Origin: G963667675 sp964291545
GTDB taxonomy: Bacteria > Chloroflexota > Dehalococcoidia > Lucifugimonadales > UBA3495
Direction of reading: 5' to 3'
Assembly: GCA_964291545.2 (NCBI GenBank)
Contig: OZ219861.1
Location: 992,001-1,056,000 of the forward strand
DNA: 64,000 nucleotides
In this document: positions 1-7,614 of the stretch, in pieces
Numbering within the stretch: position 1 is the first letter of the stretch
How the letters are laid out: each line of letters begins with the position of its first letter
Made by a program: the position numbers and the translations under genes
The notes under the pieces: generated by a model
Told to the model about the DNA's origin: nothing
The model's database searches: none
What the model saw: the letters and a program-made list of their open reading frames with translations, nothing else

Positions 1-180
1 AGTGATGTGTGCCCGCTTCGGCTTTTGGTCCAAAACGGAGAACAGGGACCGTCCGTCGGAGGCATAGCACACTGGTATCACGTGGGGCGCGCCCGAGGTG
101 TCAGCGGTCGCCAAGTGCGCGCTTGGCGCCGAGACGAGCCATCGGGACTGCTCGTGAGACAGTTGCTCCAAGGGGTTCAT
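1..180 (-). CDS. PPOX-class (probable F420/flavin-dependent) enzyme, N-terminal part
   Basis: Reading the minus strand from the ATG at 180 gives 60 codons without a stop, running off the left edge. The translation starts MNPLEQLSHEQSRWLV and contains HLATADTSGAPHVIPVCYA and LDQKPKR. This is the split-barrel start of the pyridoxamine-5'-phosphate-oxidase-like family, closest to the Rv0121-type probable F420-dependent group, in which 'LATAD..G.PHVVP' and a 'DEKPKR' stretch are typical. Such proteins bind F420, FMN or heme and reduce small molecules; the substrate cannot be told from 60 residues. The gene follows the HEAT-repeat gene on the same strand after 102 bp and may be co-transcribed with it. 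The C-terminal half lies outside the window. Family assignment is fairly sure, cofactor uncertain. Confidence 0.75.
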   Translation of the reverse strand, partial: MNPLEQLSHEQSRWLVSAPSAHLATADTSGAPHVIPVCYASDGRSLFSVLDQKPKRAHIT

Positions 181-282
181 GACGCTTCCCGGCAATAGGC
201 TTGAGGCATTGGATTTACCGGTGTTGAACGGGAGGGGTTCGCCGCGAGCAGGGCCAAACGTCCGCTCCGATTGCGGGGAGGG

Positions 283-1215
283 TTACACGTCGGCCGAAAA
301 GGCCATGGGGTCTTCCAGCGCCTCAATGTTCTGCAACTCGACCCGGGCTGCCTCTTCTAGGGCGGCGTCGCCTTCTTTGATGCAGTGCACCAGGACCTTC
401 TTGGCCAGGGGGCTACCGATCTTGCCCAGGGCATTTATGCCGGCCAACTGCACCTGGTAGTCCTCATCTTGCAGCAATGAAGCCAAATGGGGGACGGCAT
501 CCTCCTCTCCCAACTCCCCGCAAGCGTTAGCGGTTTCGTAGCGAATGGTCGGTTCCGGGTTCTTGAGTTCCTTAATCAGCAGGGGCAGCCAGGCGCTCTC
601 CCCGGTCCGGCCCATGGCAAAGATGGAACTGGACTTAAGTCCCAGGTCTTCGCTCTTGTAGGCCCACGACACCATGTGCCTTATTGCGTCGGTGTTAAAG
701 GGCGCCACCGCCTCCAGGCTGCGGCGGCGGACGTCCACCGGTTGGGCGGAGTCATTGAGGGTTTCCATCAAGCAGTTGTGCAACGACTCCCGGTCCTTGG
801 GCAACAGCTTTCCTTCCTGGCACAATAGGCTGAACTTTCCCAAGGCGGTAGCTGCAGCGGAGCGGACCCGCGGGCTCTTGTCAGAACGAAGGGTCTGGAG
901 AAGGCTGGGAATAATCGAGCGGTCCTCTTTCTCCCACAGTCCCTCCATAGCCTTCTCCAGCACCTCTTCATCATCACTCTTGAGGCACATCTTGAAAATA
1001 GCCCCGAAATCCAACTCGGGGTTATCGTCGGCCAAATCAACCAAAGTGGAGACTATCCAACGCTGTCGCTCCAACTCGATTCCCGACCAGGTGCGAACGA
1101 ACGCGCCCAATTCTTCAGGCGACATGTCGGAGATTTCTATAAAGCCGGAAGCGGGCACGTCCGAGGACGCGTTCGCCAGCGAATCCAAGAAGTCTTCCAA
1201 CGTCATGTCTCGCAT
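283..1215 (-). CDS. HEAT-repeat protein
   Basis: A 310-residue acidic protein without signal peptide or membrane segment. From about residue 95 to 295 it is built from helical repeats of roughly 30 residues. The clearest are SIIPSLLQTLRSDKSPRVRS (about 100-119) and the pair WLPLLIKELKNPEPTIRYE / AVPHLASLLQDEDYQVQLAG (about 207-260), each with the P..L...L.D....VR..A...LG pattern of HEAT/PBS-lyase-type repeats. Such scaffolds mediate protein-protein contacts; no catalytic residue is visible and the partner is unknown. The first 90 residues are acidic and not repeated. It lies downstream of acpS-nnr on the same strand with a 160-bp gap that holds a TATACT-like box near 1307-1312 (minus strand), so it may have its own promoter. 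Confidence 0.8.
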   Translation of the reverse strand: MRDMTLEDFLDSLANASSDVPASGFIEISDMSPEELGAFVRTWSGIELERQRWIVSTLVDLADDNPELDFGAIFKMCLKSDDEEVLEKAMEGLWEKEDRSIIPSLLQTLRSDKSPRVRSAAATALGKFSLLCQEGKLLPKDRESLHNCLMETLNDSAQPVDVRRRSLEAVAPFNTDAIRHMVSWAYKSEDLGLKSSSIFAMGRTGESAWLPLLIKELKNPEPTIRYETANACGELGEEDAVPHLASLLQDEDYQVQLAGINALGKIGSPLAKKVLVHCIKEGDAALEEAARVELQNIEALEDPMAFSADV

Positions 1216-1375
1216 AAGTTCTAGGGGGTTCCGAGAGGCAGCTGTGACTGGAGGATCCGCCCCGGCGGTTGGCTCTATCGCCGGCGGGTCACGGAAAGTG
1301 CCGGTTAGTATAGCATAGCCGCCCGGGCGCCTTGTGACGTCTACCCTGCCGAGGGTTCACGATGTCACTCCAGGA

Positions 1376-2953
1376 CTATTCTGTACCGGTGGCCCCCATT
1401 CGGAGTCGGCGAATAACCTCCGGCAATTCCGCAATCAAGTCCGAGGCCACTGGGCCCGATTCACCCAGCTTTTCGCGTACAATCTCTCCAGCCAACCCGT
1501 GTAGGTACACGCCGCAGCAGCAAGCGTCGTCCGGGGACAACCCCTGCGCCATCAAACCAACGATGATGCCCGACAAAACGTCTCCTGTGCCTCCGGACGC
1601 CAAGGCTGGATTGGCAAAAGGTGAGAGCCTGACGATTCCCCCAGGCTGGGCGATTACCGTGTGCGCTCCCTTTAGAGCGACTTGCAGGTTCCATTGGGCC
1701 GCCCACCGGCGGGCCGTTCCTATCCGGTCCTGCTGTACTTGGTTGATGGGTATCCCGGCCAGCGTCGCCATTTCTCCCGGATGCGGGGTGACCGCCGCCC
1801 GGCCGCCGAGACGGGACCACCACCGGGGCAGGCGCGACAGGCTGTTGAGACCGTCGGCGTCCATCACTGTGGGCGGCATTACCGGGCTGTCGCTCGGCAG
1901 CAACCGGTGCATGAATTCTGCAGTCCCGTCGGACCATCCGAGTCCGCACCCAACCAAAAGGGCATCGTACTGGTGGAGCGCCTCCAAAATGACGCTTGCT
2001 CCATCTGGATGAATTCGGCCCTGGTCATCTTCCGGTAAGGGAAGGTGAATGGCCTCGGTCAGCTTGCCTGCAGTGATTTTGTACACGCCTTCCGGCGCCG
2101 CCAGGGTAACCAGTCCGGCGCCTACCCGCGCCGCAGCGAGGGAAGCCAGGCAGGCCGCTCCCACATAGTTTCTCGACCCCGCCACCACTAAGGCATGGCC
2201 AAATGTGCCCTTGTGCCCATCCAGAGGCCGGGCCGGCAGGCGTCGCCCGACCCAGGCAGCGGTCAACAACTCCAGGGCTATGTCTTTCTCTTCCCCCAGG
2301 TCTGCAGGAAGTCCGATATCGGCGACTTCCAGCCTGCCCGACGCAGCAGCGCCTGGAAATGTCAGGAGACCAACCTTGGGGCGGCCCAATGCCACCGTAA
2401 CGTCCGCTTGAGGACACGCCTGGTCCACCTCGCCGGTGTCGGCATTGGCGCCGGTAGGTAAATCGAGAGCAACCACTTGCAGGCGGCTTTCTCCACTACG
2501 GCAGGCCTGCAATAGGAGCATCGCATCTTTGATGCTGCCGCCTAAGGGACGGGAACGTCCGGTGCCCAACACGGCGTCTACGACTACTCGAGAGCGGAGT
2601 AGCAATCGTTGGAGCTTTTCCATGCCCGGATCGTCGGCCAAAGAGACAATCTCCACGTCGTAGTCCCGGGCCAAGTCCATTTTGGGGTCTGCCGCGGGCC
2701 GCGATGCCACTAAATATGCGGTCACCCTGGCGCCCCAGCGCCGGAGTTGGCGGGCCGTCACCAGGCCATCCGAGCCGTTGTTGCCGGGGCCAACCAGGAC
2801 TAATACGGCGGCATCGGCAACACTGCCCAACAGCCTGCGGACAGTCTCCGCCACCGCCAGTCCGGCGTTCTCCATGAGGATATCCGTGGCAACTCCACGG
2901 CGTTCCGAACCTGCTTCCAAAGCAGCCATTTGCGCCGAGGTCACGACTTTCAT
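1376..2953 (-). CDS. nnr: Bifunctional NAD(P)H-hydrate epimerase / ADP-dependent NAD(P)H-hydrate dehydratase
   Basis: A 525-residue cytosolic repair enzyme that restores damaged NADHX and NADPHX. The N-terminal YjeF_N epimerase domain (about 1-215) starts MKVVTSAQMAALE and has the GPGNNGSDGLVTARQL loop. The C-terminal carbohydrate-kinase-like dehydratase domain (about 230-515) has GTFGHALVVAGSRNYVGAA, VTPHPGEMATLAG, ALKGAHTVI and the catalytic NPALASGGTGDVLSGI motif. Length and domain order are normal for the fused bacterial form. Its ATG overlaps the acpS stop by 4 bp (ATGA), which indicates translational coupling; the acpS-nnr pairing is common in bacteria. Confidence 0.95.
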   Translation of the reverse strand: MKVVTSAQMAALEAGSERRGVATDILMENAGLAVAETVRRLLGSVADAAVLVLVGPGNNGSDGLVTARQLRRWGARVTAYLVASRPAADPKMDLARDYDVEIVSLADDPGMEKLQRLLLRSRVVVDAVLGTGRSRPLGGSIKDAMLLLQACRSGESRLQVVALDLPTGANADTGEVDQACPQADVTVALGRPKVGLLTFPGAAASGRLEVADIGLPADLGEEKDIALELLTAAWVGRRLPARPLDGHKGTFGHALVVAGSRNYVGAACLASLAAARVGAGLVTLAAPEGVYKITAGKLTEAIHLPLPEDDQGRIHPDGASVILEALHQYDALLVGCGLGWSDGTAEFMHRLLPSDSPVMPPTVMDADGLNSLSRLPRWWSRLGGRAAVTPHPGEMATLAGIPINQVQQDRIGTARRWAAQWNLQVALKGAHTVIAQPGGIVRLSPFANPALASGGTGDVLSGIIVGLMAQGLSPDDACCCGVYLHGLAGEIVREKLGESGPVASDLIAELPEVIRRLRMGATGTE

Positions 2954-3327
2954 GGCGGAGACTTCCGCTGGACGACCACAAATGCTACGGCATATTCTTG
3001 CGAGTGGGACAGGCTCAGGGATATGTCGAGCACTCCCAGCCGTTCAGCCCGCTGCTTGGCCCTTCCGTGGAGTAGGACGCTGGGAGCTCCGCTTTCCCGG
3101 CGGGTTATTTCGACGTCTTTCCAACTCACCGCCCGCAAGCCGGTGGCCAGGGCCTTCATTGTCGCTTCCTTGGCGGCGAATCGGGCCGCAAGGTTGGGGG
3201 CGCGCCCCCTGCAGTAGGCGATCTCGCCGTCGGTGTAGACGCGGCGCAAGAATCGATGGGAATACCGGTCCAAGACCCGGCTTATCCGGGAGATTTCGAT
3301 GATGTCCACGCCGGAAGAGAGGATCAT
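2950..3327 (-). CDS. acpS: Holo-[acyl-carrier-protein] synthase
   Basis: Transfers 4'-phosphopantetheine from CoA to a serine of acyl carrier protein, activating it for fatty acid synthesis. The protein of about 125 residues has the two AcpS signatures: SSGVDIIEISRISRVL at the N-terminus, whose Asp binds Mg2+, and RFAAKEATMKALATG, whose Glu and Lys form the active site. The ATG at 3327 (MILSSGVDII) is chosen because the family begins within a few residues of GxD; an upstream ATG at 3360 would add 11 unconserved residues. It overlaps nnr by 4 bp and is followed by it in an operon. Confidence 0.93.
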   Translation of the reverse strand: MILSSGVDIIEISRISRVLDRYSHRFLRRVYTDGEIAYCRGRAPNLAARFAAKEATMKALATGLRAVSWKDVEITRRESGAPSVLLHGRAKQRAERLGVLDISLSLSHSQEYAVAFVVVQRKSPP

Positions 3328-3428
3328 AGCTGGATGGCCTTGGTCCATATCAGAACACATGCCTCAGACCGCACCGTATTTGCACGATTGAAGGGCTGTC
3401 GGCGGCGCTTGAAATGTGGGGCTTGGGT

Positions 3429-4310
3429 CTAGACCTCTCCAGTGTGGCCAGGCAGTCCCAAATTCGTCAAGATTTTGGAAACGGAATAGCTTCTATTGAG
3501 CACGTAGAAGTGTATGCCCGGCACTCCTGCCTCCCACAATCCCCTCACCTGGTCAGAGGCATGCTCCACGCCCAGCTCGCGGACTGCATCATCGTCGTCG
3601 GCGTACTTATCAAGCTGTTTGTCCAGGGCCTCCGGGATGCGGGCGCCGCATAGCGCGGTAAACCGGCGAATCTGGCCGGCGCTCAGGATGGGGAGCACGC
3701 CGGGTATTACAGGCACGTCGACCCCCGCCTGTCGGACGCGGTCCATGAAGGTAAAGAAATCGTTGTTATCGTAGAAGAGCTGGGTGATCAGGAATTCGGC
3801 TCCGCTTTGGACCTTGAGCTTGGTGTAGGCCATGTCAGTTTCCAAGTCGGGTGACTCGGTGTGGCTCTCAGGGTAGCAAGCGGCGGCGATACCAAAGGAG
3901 AAATTCTTTCGGATGTGCTGGACCAGGTCGGTGGCGTGGCCAAAACCGCCTTCGAGGGGAACGAATTCCGTTTCGCCCCTGGGCGGGTCTCCCCGCAGGG
4001 CGATGACATTCTGTATCCCGGCGTCTTCCAGCCTTGCCAGCACGCCATGGACCGCCTCTTTGGTCTGTCCCACGCAGGTGACGTGGGCCATCACTTCAAG
4101 TTCGCCCTCAGATTTGACCCGGGCAGTGATTTCCTCAGTGAACTGCCTCGTAGACCCTCCCGCGCCATATGTCACGGATACGAAATCGGGCATGAAGGCC
4201 TTGAGCCGGTCAATGGCCCGCAGCACCCCCGGAATACCCTCGGCCGACTTGGGCGGGAAGAATTCGCACGAAATGGAACGCTTGGCTTTCAGAATCTCAC
4301 TGATTTTCAA
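3429..4310 (-). CDS. metF: 5,10-methylenetetrahydrofolate reductase
   Basis: Reduces 5,10-methylene-THF to 5-methyl-THF with FAD, supplying methyl groups for methionine synthesis. The 293-residue length matches bacterial MetF. Recognisable blocks of the TIM barrel are CEFFPPKSAEG near the N-terminus, with the conserved glutamate, VSVTYGAGGSTR and NVIALRGDPPRGE. The N-terminus begins MKISEILKAKRSISCEFFPPK as expected, so the start is secure. It is the first gene of a minus-strand series leading into acpS and nnr (100-bp gap). A possible sigma70-type promoter lies at 4416-4445. No SAM riboswitch fold is apparent in its leader. Confidence 0.95.
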   Translation of the reverse strand: MKISEILKAKRSISCEFFPPKSAEGIPGVLRAIDRLKAFMPDFVSVTYGAGGSTRQFTEEITARVKSEGELEVMAHVTCVGQTKEAVHGVLARLEDAGIQNVIALRGDPPRGETEFVPLEGGFGHATDLVQHIRKNFSFGIAAACYPESHTESPDLETDMAYTKLKVQSGAEFLITQLFYDNNDFFTFMDRVRQAGVDVPVIPGVLPILSAGQIRRFTALCGARIPEALDKQLDKYADDDDAVRELGVEHASDQVRGLWEAGVPGIHFYVLNRSYSVSKILTNLGLPGHTGEV

Positions 4311-4415
4311 AATCGAGCGCGCTTCTGCGATCTGCGAAGCGGCGTGACTATAACTCCTGCCCTAATGTGGATTTCCGAAATGAAACGATATTACCGCCCA
4401 GGCCACCCAAGGGCC

Positions 4416-4445
4416 ATCATAGCATCGAGCCAACCTAGTGTCTAA
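4416..4445 (-). promoter_or_regulatory. Possible sigma70 promoter for metF
   Basis: On the minus strand TTAGAC (4445-4440) is followed after 18 bp by TATGAT (4421-4416), about 105 bp upstream of the metF ATG. The match is reasonable but not strong, and no experiment supports it. Confidence 0.4.
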
Positions 4446-4510
4446 CCAAGAAATTTCCTGCGACCCAATTGGGGGTGGGGTAGAACCTCGTCGTCGCAGA
4501 CTGATGTTGT

Positions 4511-4537
4511 TATACTCAATTGGCACAATTGGCCAAT
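4511..4537 (+). promoter_or_regulatory. -10-like box and palindrome upstream of the JAMM peptidase
   Basis: TATACT at 4511-4516 resembles a -10 element, but no good -35 is seen at the right distance. Just downstream CAATTGG occurs twice and ATTGGCCAAT (4528-4537) is a perfect 10-bp palindrome. The palindrome sits where an operator would act on transcription of the gene at 4561. Confidence 0.35.
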
Positions 4538-4560
4538 AACCGCGGCTGGGAGGACGGCAG

Positions 4561-4974
4561 TTGACCCAGGTAGATAGACGTTTCGTCGACGAGATGGTGG
4601 CCCACGCCAGGGAAGACCTGCCCAACGAGTGTTGCGGCATCCTGGCGGGACGGGACGGCCGGGTATTGAAGCTCTACCGGATGACCAACCTGGCGGCGAG
4701 CCCCTTTCGCTTCGACATGGACCCCGGCGAGATTGTCAAAGTGGACGCTGAGGCCGGCGACAACGACTGGGAACTGCTGGCCATATACCACTCCCACACC
4801 AAGAGCGAGGCCTATCCTTCCGACACCGACGTCCGCATTGCCGGCGGCACCGCCCAGCTGTGGCCCGACGTCAGCTACGTCCTGGTGTCGCTAATGGACG
4901 AGGCGAACCCTAAGGTGCGTTCATTCAGCATTATCGACGGGGTTGTCGCAGAAGAACCGTTGGACATCGTCTGA
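4561..4974 (+). CDS. M67-family JAMM/MPN+ metallopeptidase
   Basis: A 137-residue single-domain zinc peptidase of the JAB/MPN+ fold. The full JAMM signature is visible: Glu in LPNECCGILAG (about residue 22) and H-x-H...S..D in IYHSHTKSEAYPSDTD (about 77-92). Bacterial relatives (Mec+/CysO-type and M67 proteins) cut C-terminal extensions from ubiquitin-like sulfur carriers such as MoaD, ThiS or CysO, but no such carrier gene is adjacent, so the substrate is unknown. The start is TTG at 4561, preceded by GGGAGGAC at the proper distance; no in-frame ATG exists before the catalytic Glu. It is transcribed divergently from metF. Confidence 0.88.
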   Translation: MTQVDRRFVDEMVAHAREDLPNECCGILAGRDGRVLKLYRMTNLAASPFRFDMDPGEIVKVDAEAGDNDWELLAIYHSHTKSEAYPSDTDVRIAGGTAQLWPDVSYVLVSLMDEANPKVRSFSIIDGVVAEEPLDIV

Positions 4975-5031
4975 GCCAACCGCGGCGGCCACGCCGTCCG
5001 GCAGGGTAGCCGGCAGGCAGGCGGTCACATT

Positions 5032-6075
5032 TCATTGCCGGCTGACCGTCTCCCGACCGGCGTCATCGTCTTCAGCGGTCCCCAGACCTGCCACCGCCGC
5101 GGCGCCGGCGATGGTGACCAAGGTCATGACCACCAATGCGGCGTTGGCTGCTACGGCCGATATTCGCCGTCTCCCCAGGATCAACACCCACCCCATCAGC
5201 ATCAGGCCAATTGACAGTCCTCCGGCGACGAAATGGGATGACACGGCCTCGTTGACCAGGATGCCGTCCCGGTAGAACAGGTCGGAGTAGAACAGGATGG
5301 AGATATTGAACATGTTGCTGCCGAACAGGCCGGCCACGGCAAGGTCCACCGCGCCGATGCGGGCGGCCGCGATGGCCATGGACAACTCGGGGAGGCTGGT
5401 CACGAAAGACACCGCCAGAATACCCAAGGTACTGGAGGCTACGCCGGCGTGTTCAGCGATTTGGTCTGCGCTCCAAGCCAGGAAAAAGCCGGCGACCACC
5501 ACGGCCAAGGATGCTATGCCAAACAACACCCAGGCCCGCCGCAGAGTCATCTGTTGTTCAGCCTCGCCATCGCTGCCGCTGCTTTCCTCGGAGCGGGTAG
5601 CGAAAACGACCCGCATGCCTACGACGAACATCACGAGGAGCACCAGCGAGGACAGCCCGACGTTCCATATTGCCAGATCGAGCTTGGTCGCGGCGAAAAT
5701 CAGCGCCGCACCAGTGATAATCACTGAAGCTGCAACCAGGTAATTTTGGTTCGGCGCCACCCGGCGCAGAAACCCGATGCCCCCGAAGAGCAACATGACC
5801 AGGGACAGCTTGAACATGTTGTACATGTTGGCGCCCAATATGGTGCCGACGGCCAACTCGGGATTGGGGGGGTCCAGGCGAACGGCGGAGACGTTGGTGG
5901 AAAGTTCGGGGAGCGACGTGGCCAAAGCCACCAAGAGGCTGCCCACGAATACCCGGCCCCAGCCGGTCAGGTCCGCCAGGACGTCGCCGTAAACGGCGAG
6001 GCGGGTTCCGAAGTAGATGACTGCGACTGAGGAGGCGGCGAAGACGGCAAGGGCTATGGCAAGGTCGTTGCCCAT
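5032..6075 (-). CDS. Sodium/calcium exchanger family membrane protein
   Basis: A 347-residue integral membrane protein with about ten hydrophobic segments and the two alpha repeats that define the Ca2+:cation antiporter superfamily. The first is LLVALATSLPELSTNVSAV (about 48-66), followed by GANMYNMFKL. The second is LAVSFVTSLPELSMAIAAA (about 219-237), followed by LFGSNMFNISILF. The acidic residue in each SLPEL motif binds the cation in characterised members such as YrbG and NCX_Mj. A hydrophilic loop near residues 160-175 separates the halves. The protein probably exports Ca2+ in exchange for Na+ or H+; ion specificity cannot be read from sequence. Ends convergently with the JAMM peptidase gene and starts 18 bp after leuB ends, so it may be co-transcribed with leuB. 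Confidence 0.88.
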   Translation of the reverse strand: MGNDLAIALAVFAASSVAVIYFGTRLAVYGDVLADLTGWGRVFVGSLLVALATSLPELSTNVSAVRLDPPNPELAVGTILGANMYNMFKLSLVMLLFGGIGFLRRVAPNQNYLVAASVIITGAALIFAATKLDLAIWNVGLSSLVLLVMFVVGMRVVFATRSEESSGSDGEAEQQMTLRRAWVLFGIASLAVVVAGFFLAWSADQIAEHAGVASSTLGILAVSFVTSLPELSMAIAAARIGAVDLAVAGLFGSNMFNISILFYSDLFYRDGILVNEAVSSHFVAGGLSIGLMLMGWVLILGRRRISAVAANAALVVMTLVTIAGAAAVAGLGTAEDDDAGRETVSRQ

Positions 6076-6093
6076 TCTAGCGGGTGCTCAACT

Positions 6094-7185
6094 TCACGCC
6101 AGGGCCGACGCTATCCGGTCACCCATCTCTACCGTGCCAATGGCCGCGTCGCGGGAGGCCGCTATGTCGGCCGTGCGGTAGTTGTCGGCAAGCACCTGGT
6201 CTACCGCCCGCTCCACGGCGGCGGCTTCTTCGGTGAGTCCCAGGGAGTGGCGCAGCAGCATGGCGGCGCTGAGTATGGAGCCTATGGGATTGGCGATGCC
6301 CTTGCCGGCTATGTCCGGGGCGGACCCGTGGATGGGCTCGTAGATCCCGGGGGTCTTGCCTCCGGTGACGGGGACTCCGTTCAGGCTGGCTGAAGGCAAA
6401 AGGCCCATAGACGCCGCCAGCATGGAGGCCTCGTCAGTCAGAATGTCTCCGAAGGTGTTCTCGACTACTATGACGTCAAAATCAGCGGGGCGTTGAATCA
6501 ACTGCATGGCGCAGTTATCGACGAGGAGGTGCTCCAACCTAACCTTGGGGTACTCCTCAGCCATGCGGGTCGCCACCTGCCGCCACAGCCGCGAGCATTC
6601 CAGAACGTTGGCCTTGTCGACGGAGGTCAGCTTACCCCTGCGCCTGCCGGCCAGCTCGAAGCCAACTTGCAGAATTCGTTGAATCTCGGTCTCGGTGTAG
6701 CGCATGGTGTCGACGGCGGTCAAGCCCTGAGGGGTCTCCTCGCGACCCTTGGGCTCGGCATAGTACAGCCCTCCGGTCAACTCTCTAATCACGACCATGT
6801 CCACGTTTTCCAAGACCTCGGGTTTCAGTGAACTGGCGTCGGCCAGGCCGGGGTTGACCTTAACCGGCCGGAGGTTGGCGAACACTCCCAGGTGGCTGCG
6901 CAGCCCCAATATGGCTTGCTCGGGCCTGACGGCGGCCAAGGGGTCGTCCCACTTGGGGCCTCCGACAGCCCCGAAGAGGACCGCGTCGGCTGATTCAGCA
7001 AGTTCTTTCACCGGGGGCAAGATGGCCTGACCGTGCTTGTCAATGGAAATGCCGCCGACGTCGGCGTACTCGAAGTTAAAGCCGTGGCCAAAGGCGTGCC
7101 CTACGGCATCCAGGACCTTTACGCTTTCGGCAGTGACCTCGGGGCCGATTCCGTCGCCAGGGAGGACGGCGATGTTGAACTGCAA
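6094..7185 (-). CDS. leuB: 3-isopropylmalate dehydrogenase
   Basis: Oxidatively decarboxylates 3-isopropylmalate with NAD+ in leucine biosynthesis. At 363 residues it has normal length. Conserved blocks in order: LPGDGIGPEV, ADAVLFGAVGGPKWDD, RELTGGLYYAEPKGRE, VDKANVLECSRLW, ENTFGDILTDEASMLAASMG and GIYEPIHGSAPDIAGKGIAN. The GGLYYAEPKGR region supports LeuB rather than isocitrate or tartrate dehydrogenase. No other leu gene is nearby, so the pathway is split across the genome. The minus-strand leader contains a TTGACA at about 7245-7250, but no convincing -10 follows. Confidence 0.95.
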   Translation of the reverse strand: MQFNIAVLPGDGIGPEVTAESVKVLDAVGHAFGHGFNFEYADVGGISIDKHGQAILPPVKELAESADAVLFGAVGGPKWDDPLAAVRPEQAILGLRSHLGVFANLRPVKVNPGLADASSLKPEVLENVDMVVIRELTGGLYYAEPKGREETPQGLTAVDTMRYTETEIQRILQVGFELAGRRRGKLTSVDKANVLECSRLWRQVATRMAEEYPKVRLEHLLVDNCAMQLIQRPADFDVIVVENTFGDILTDEASMLAASMGLLPSASLNGVPVTGGKTPGIYEPIHGSAPDIAGKGIANPIGSILSAAMLLRHSLGLTEEAAAVERAVDQVLADNYRTADIAASRDAAIGTVEMGDRIASALA

Positions 7186-7614
7186 ACGACTACTCCGTGC
7201 GGGCTGCGGCGTCCCGGAGCGTCAAGTTACGATGGGCTTGGCTGTCAAGGGACGCTAAGTGTGCCCGTCAATATTATGGGGTGGGACTGCCAGTGGCAAG
7301 GGGGTGGGTGGGGAGGGCCGGCTATCCAGGGTCAGTGAACGGTTTTTTGATACCTGGGACATTTAGGGACATTTGGGGACACTTGAGACCAGGGGGCCGG
7401 GCGGCTCCCCAATAGACAAGGCGTTCATGTTTACCTACTGTTATGGTAGTTGAGAGGCGCCCGGTAACGCAAGGGGCAAATGTCAGCGGGTCACGTTTGG
7501 GATGTGGACATGTTGGAGCCGAGCCGGCCAATTTGTCGCCTGATTGCCTTTGCGATGTGTATTCGTGTGATACCCTGTGAGACGCTTCAATCCCGGCTGC
7601 CGTACAAGGCTACG
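7186..7614. other. 429-bp divergent intergenic region with short direct repeats
   Basis: Lies between the divergent leuB and sugar-dehydrogenase genes. No credible coding frame is seen. The stretch 7356-7386 contains GGGACATTTA, GGGACATTTG and GGGGACACTT in tandem, a short repeat of unknown origin. Its far end carries AAGG at 7606-7609 as ribosome binding site for the ATG at 7615. Promoters for both genes must lie here but none is clear. Confidence 0.5.

Noticed and set aside
674..1318. Long plus-strand ORF opposite the HEAT-repeat gene
   Set aside because: It is a shadow in GC-rich coding DNA: low-complexity Ser/Arg-rich translation, no family resemblance, while the minus-strand HEAT protein has clear repeats.
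4311..4415. SAM riboswitch in front of metF
   Set aside because: No SAM-I or SAM-II type conserved core could be recognised in the short leader.
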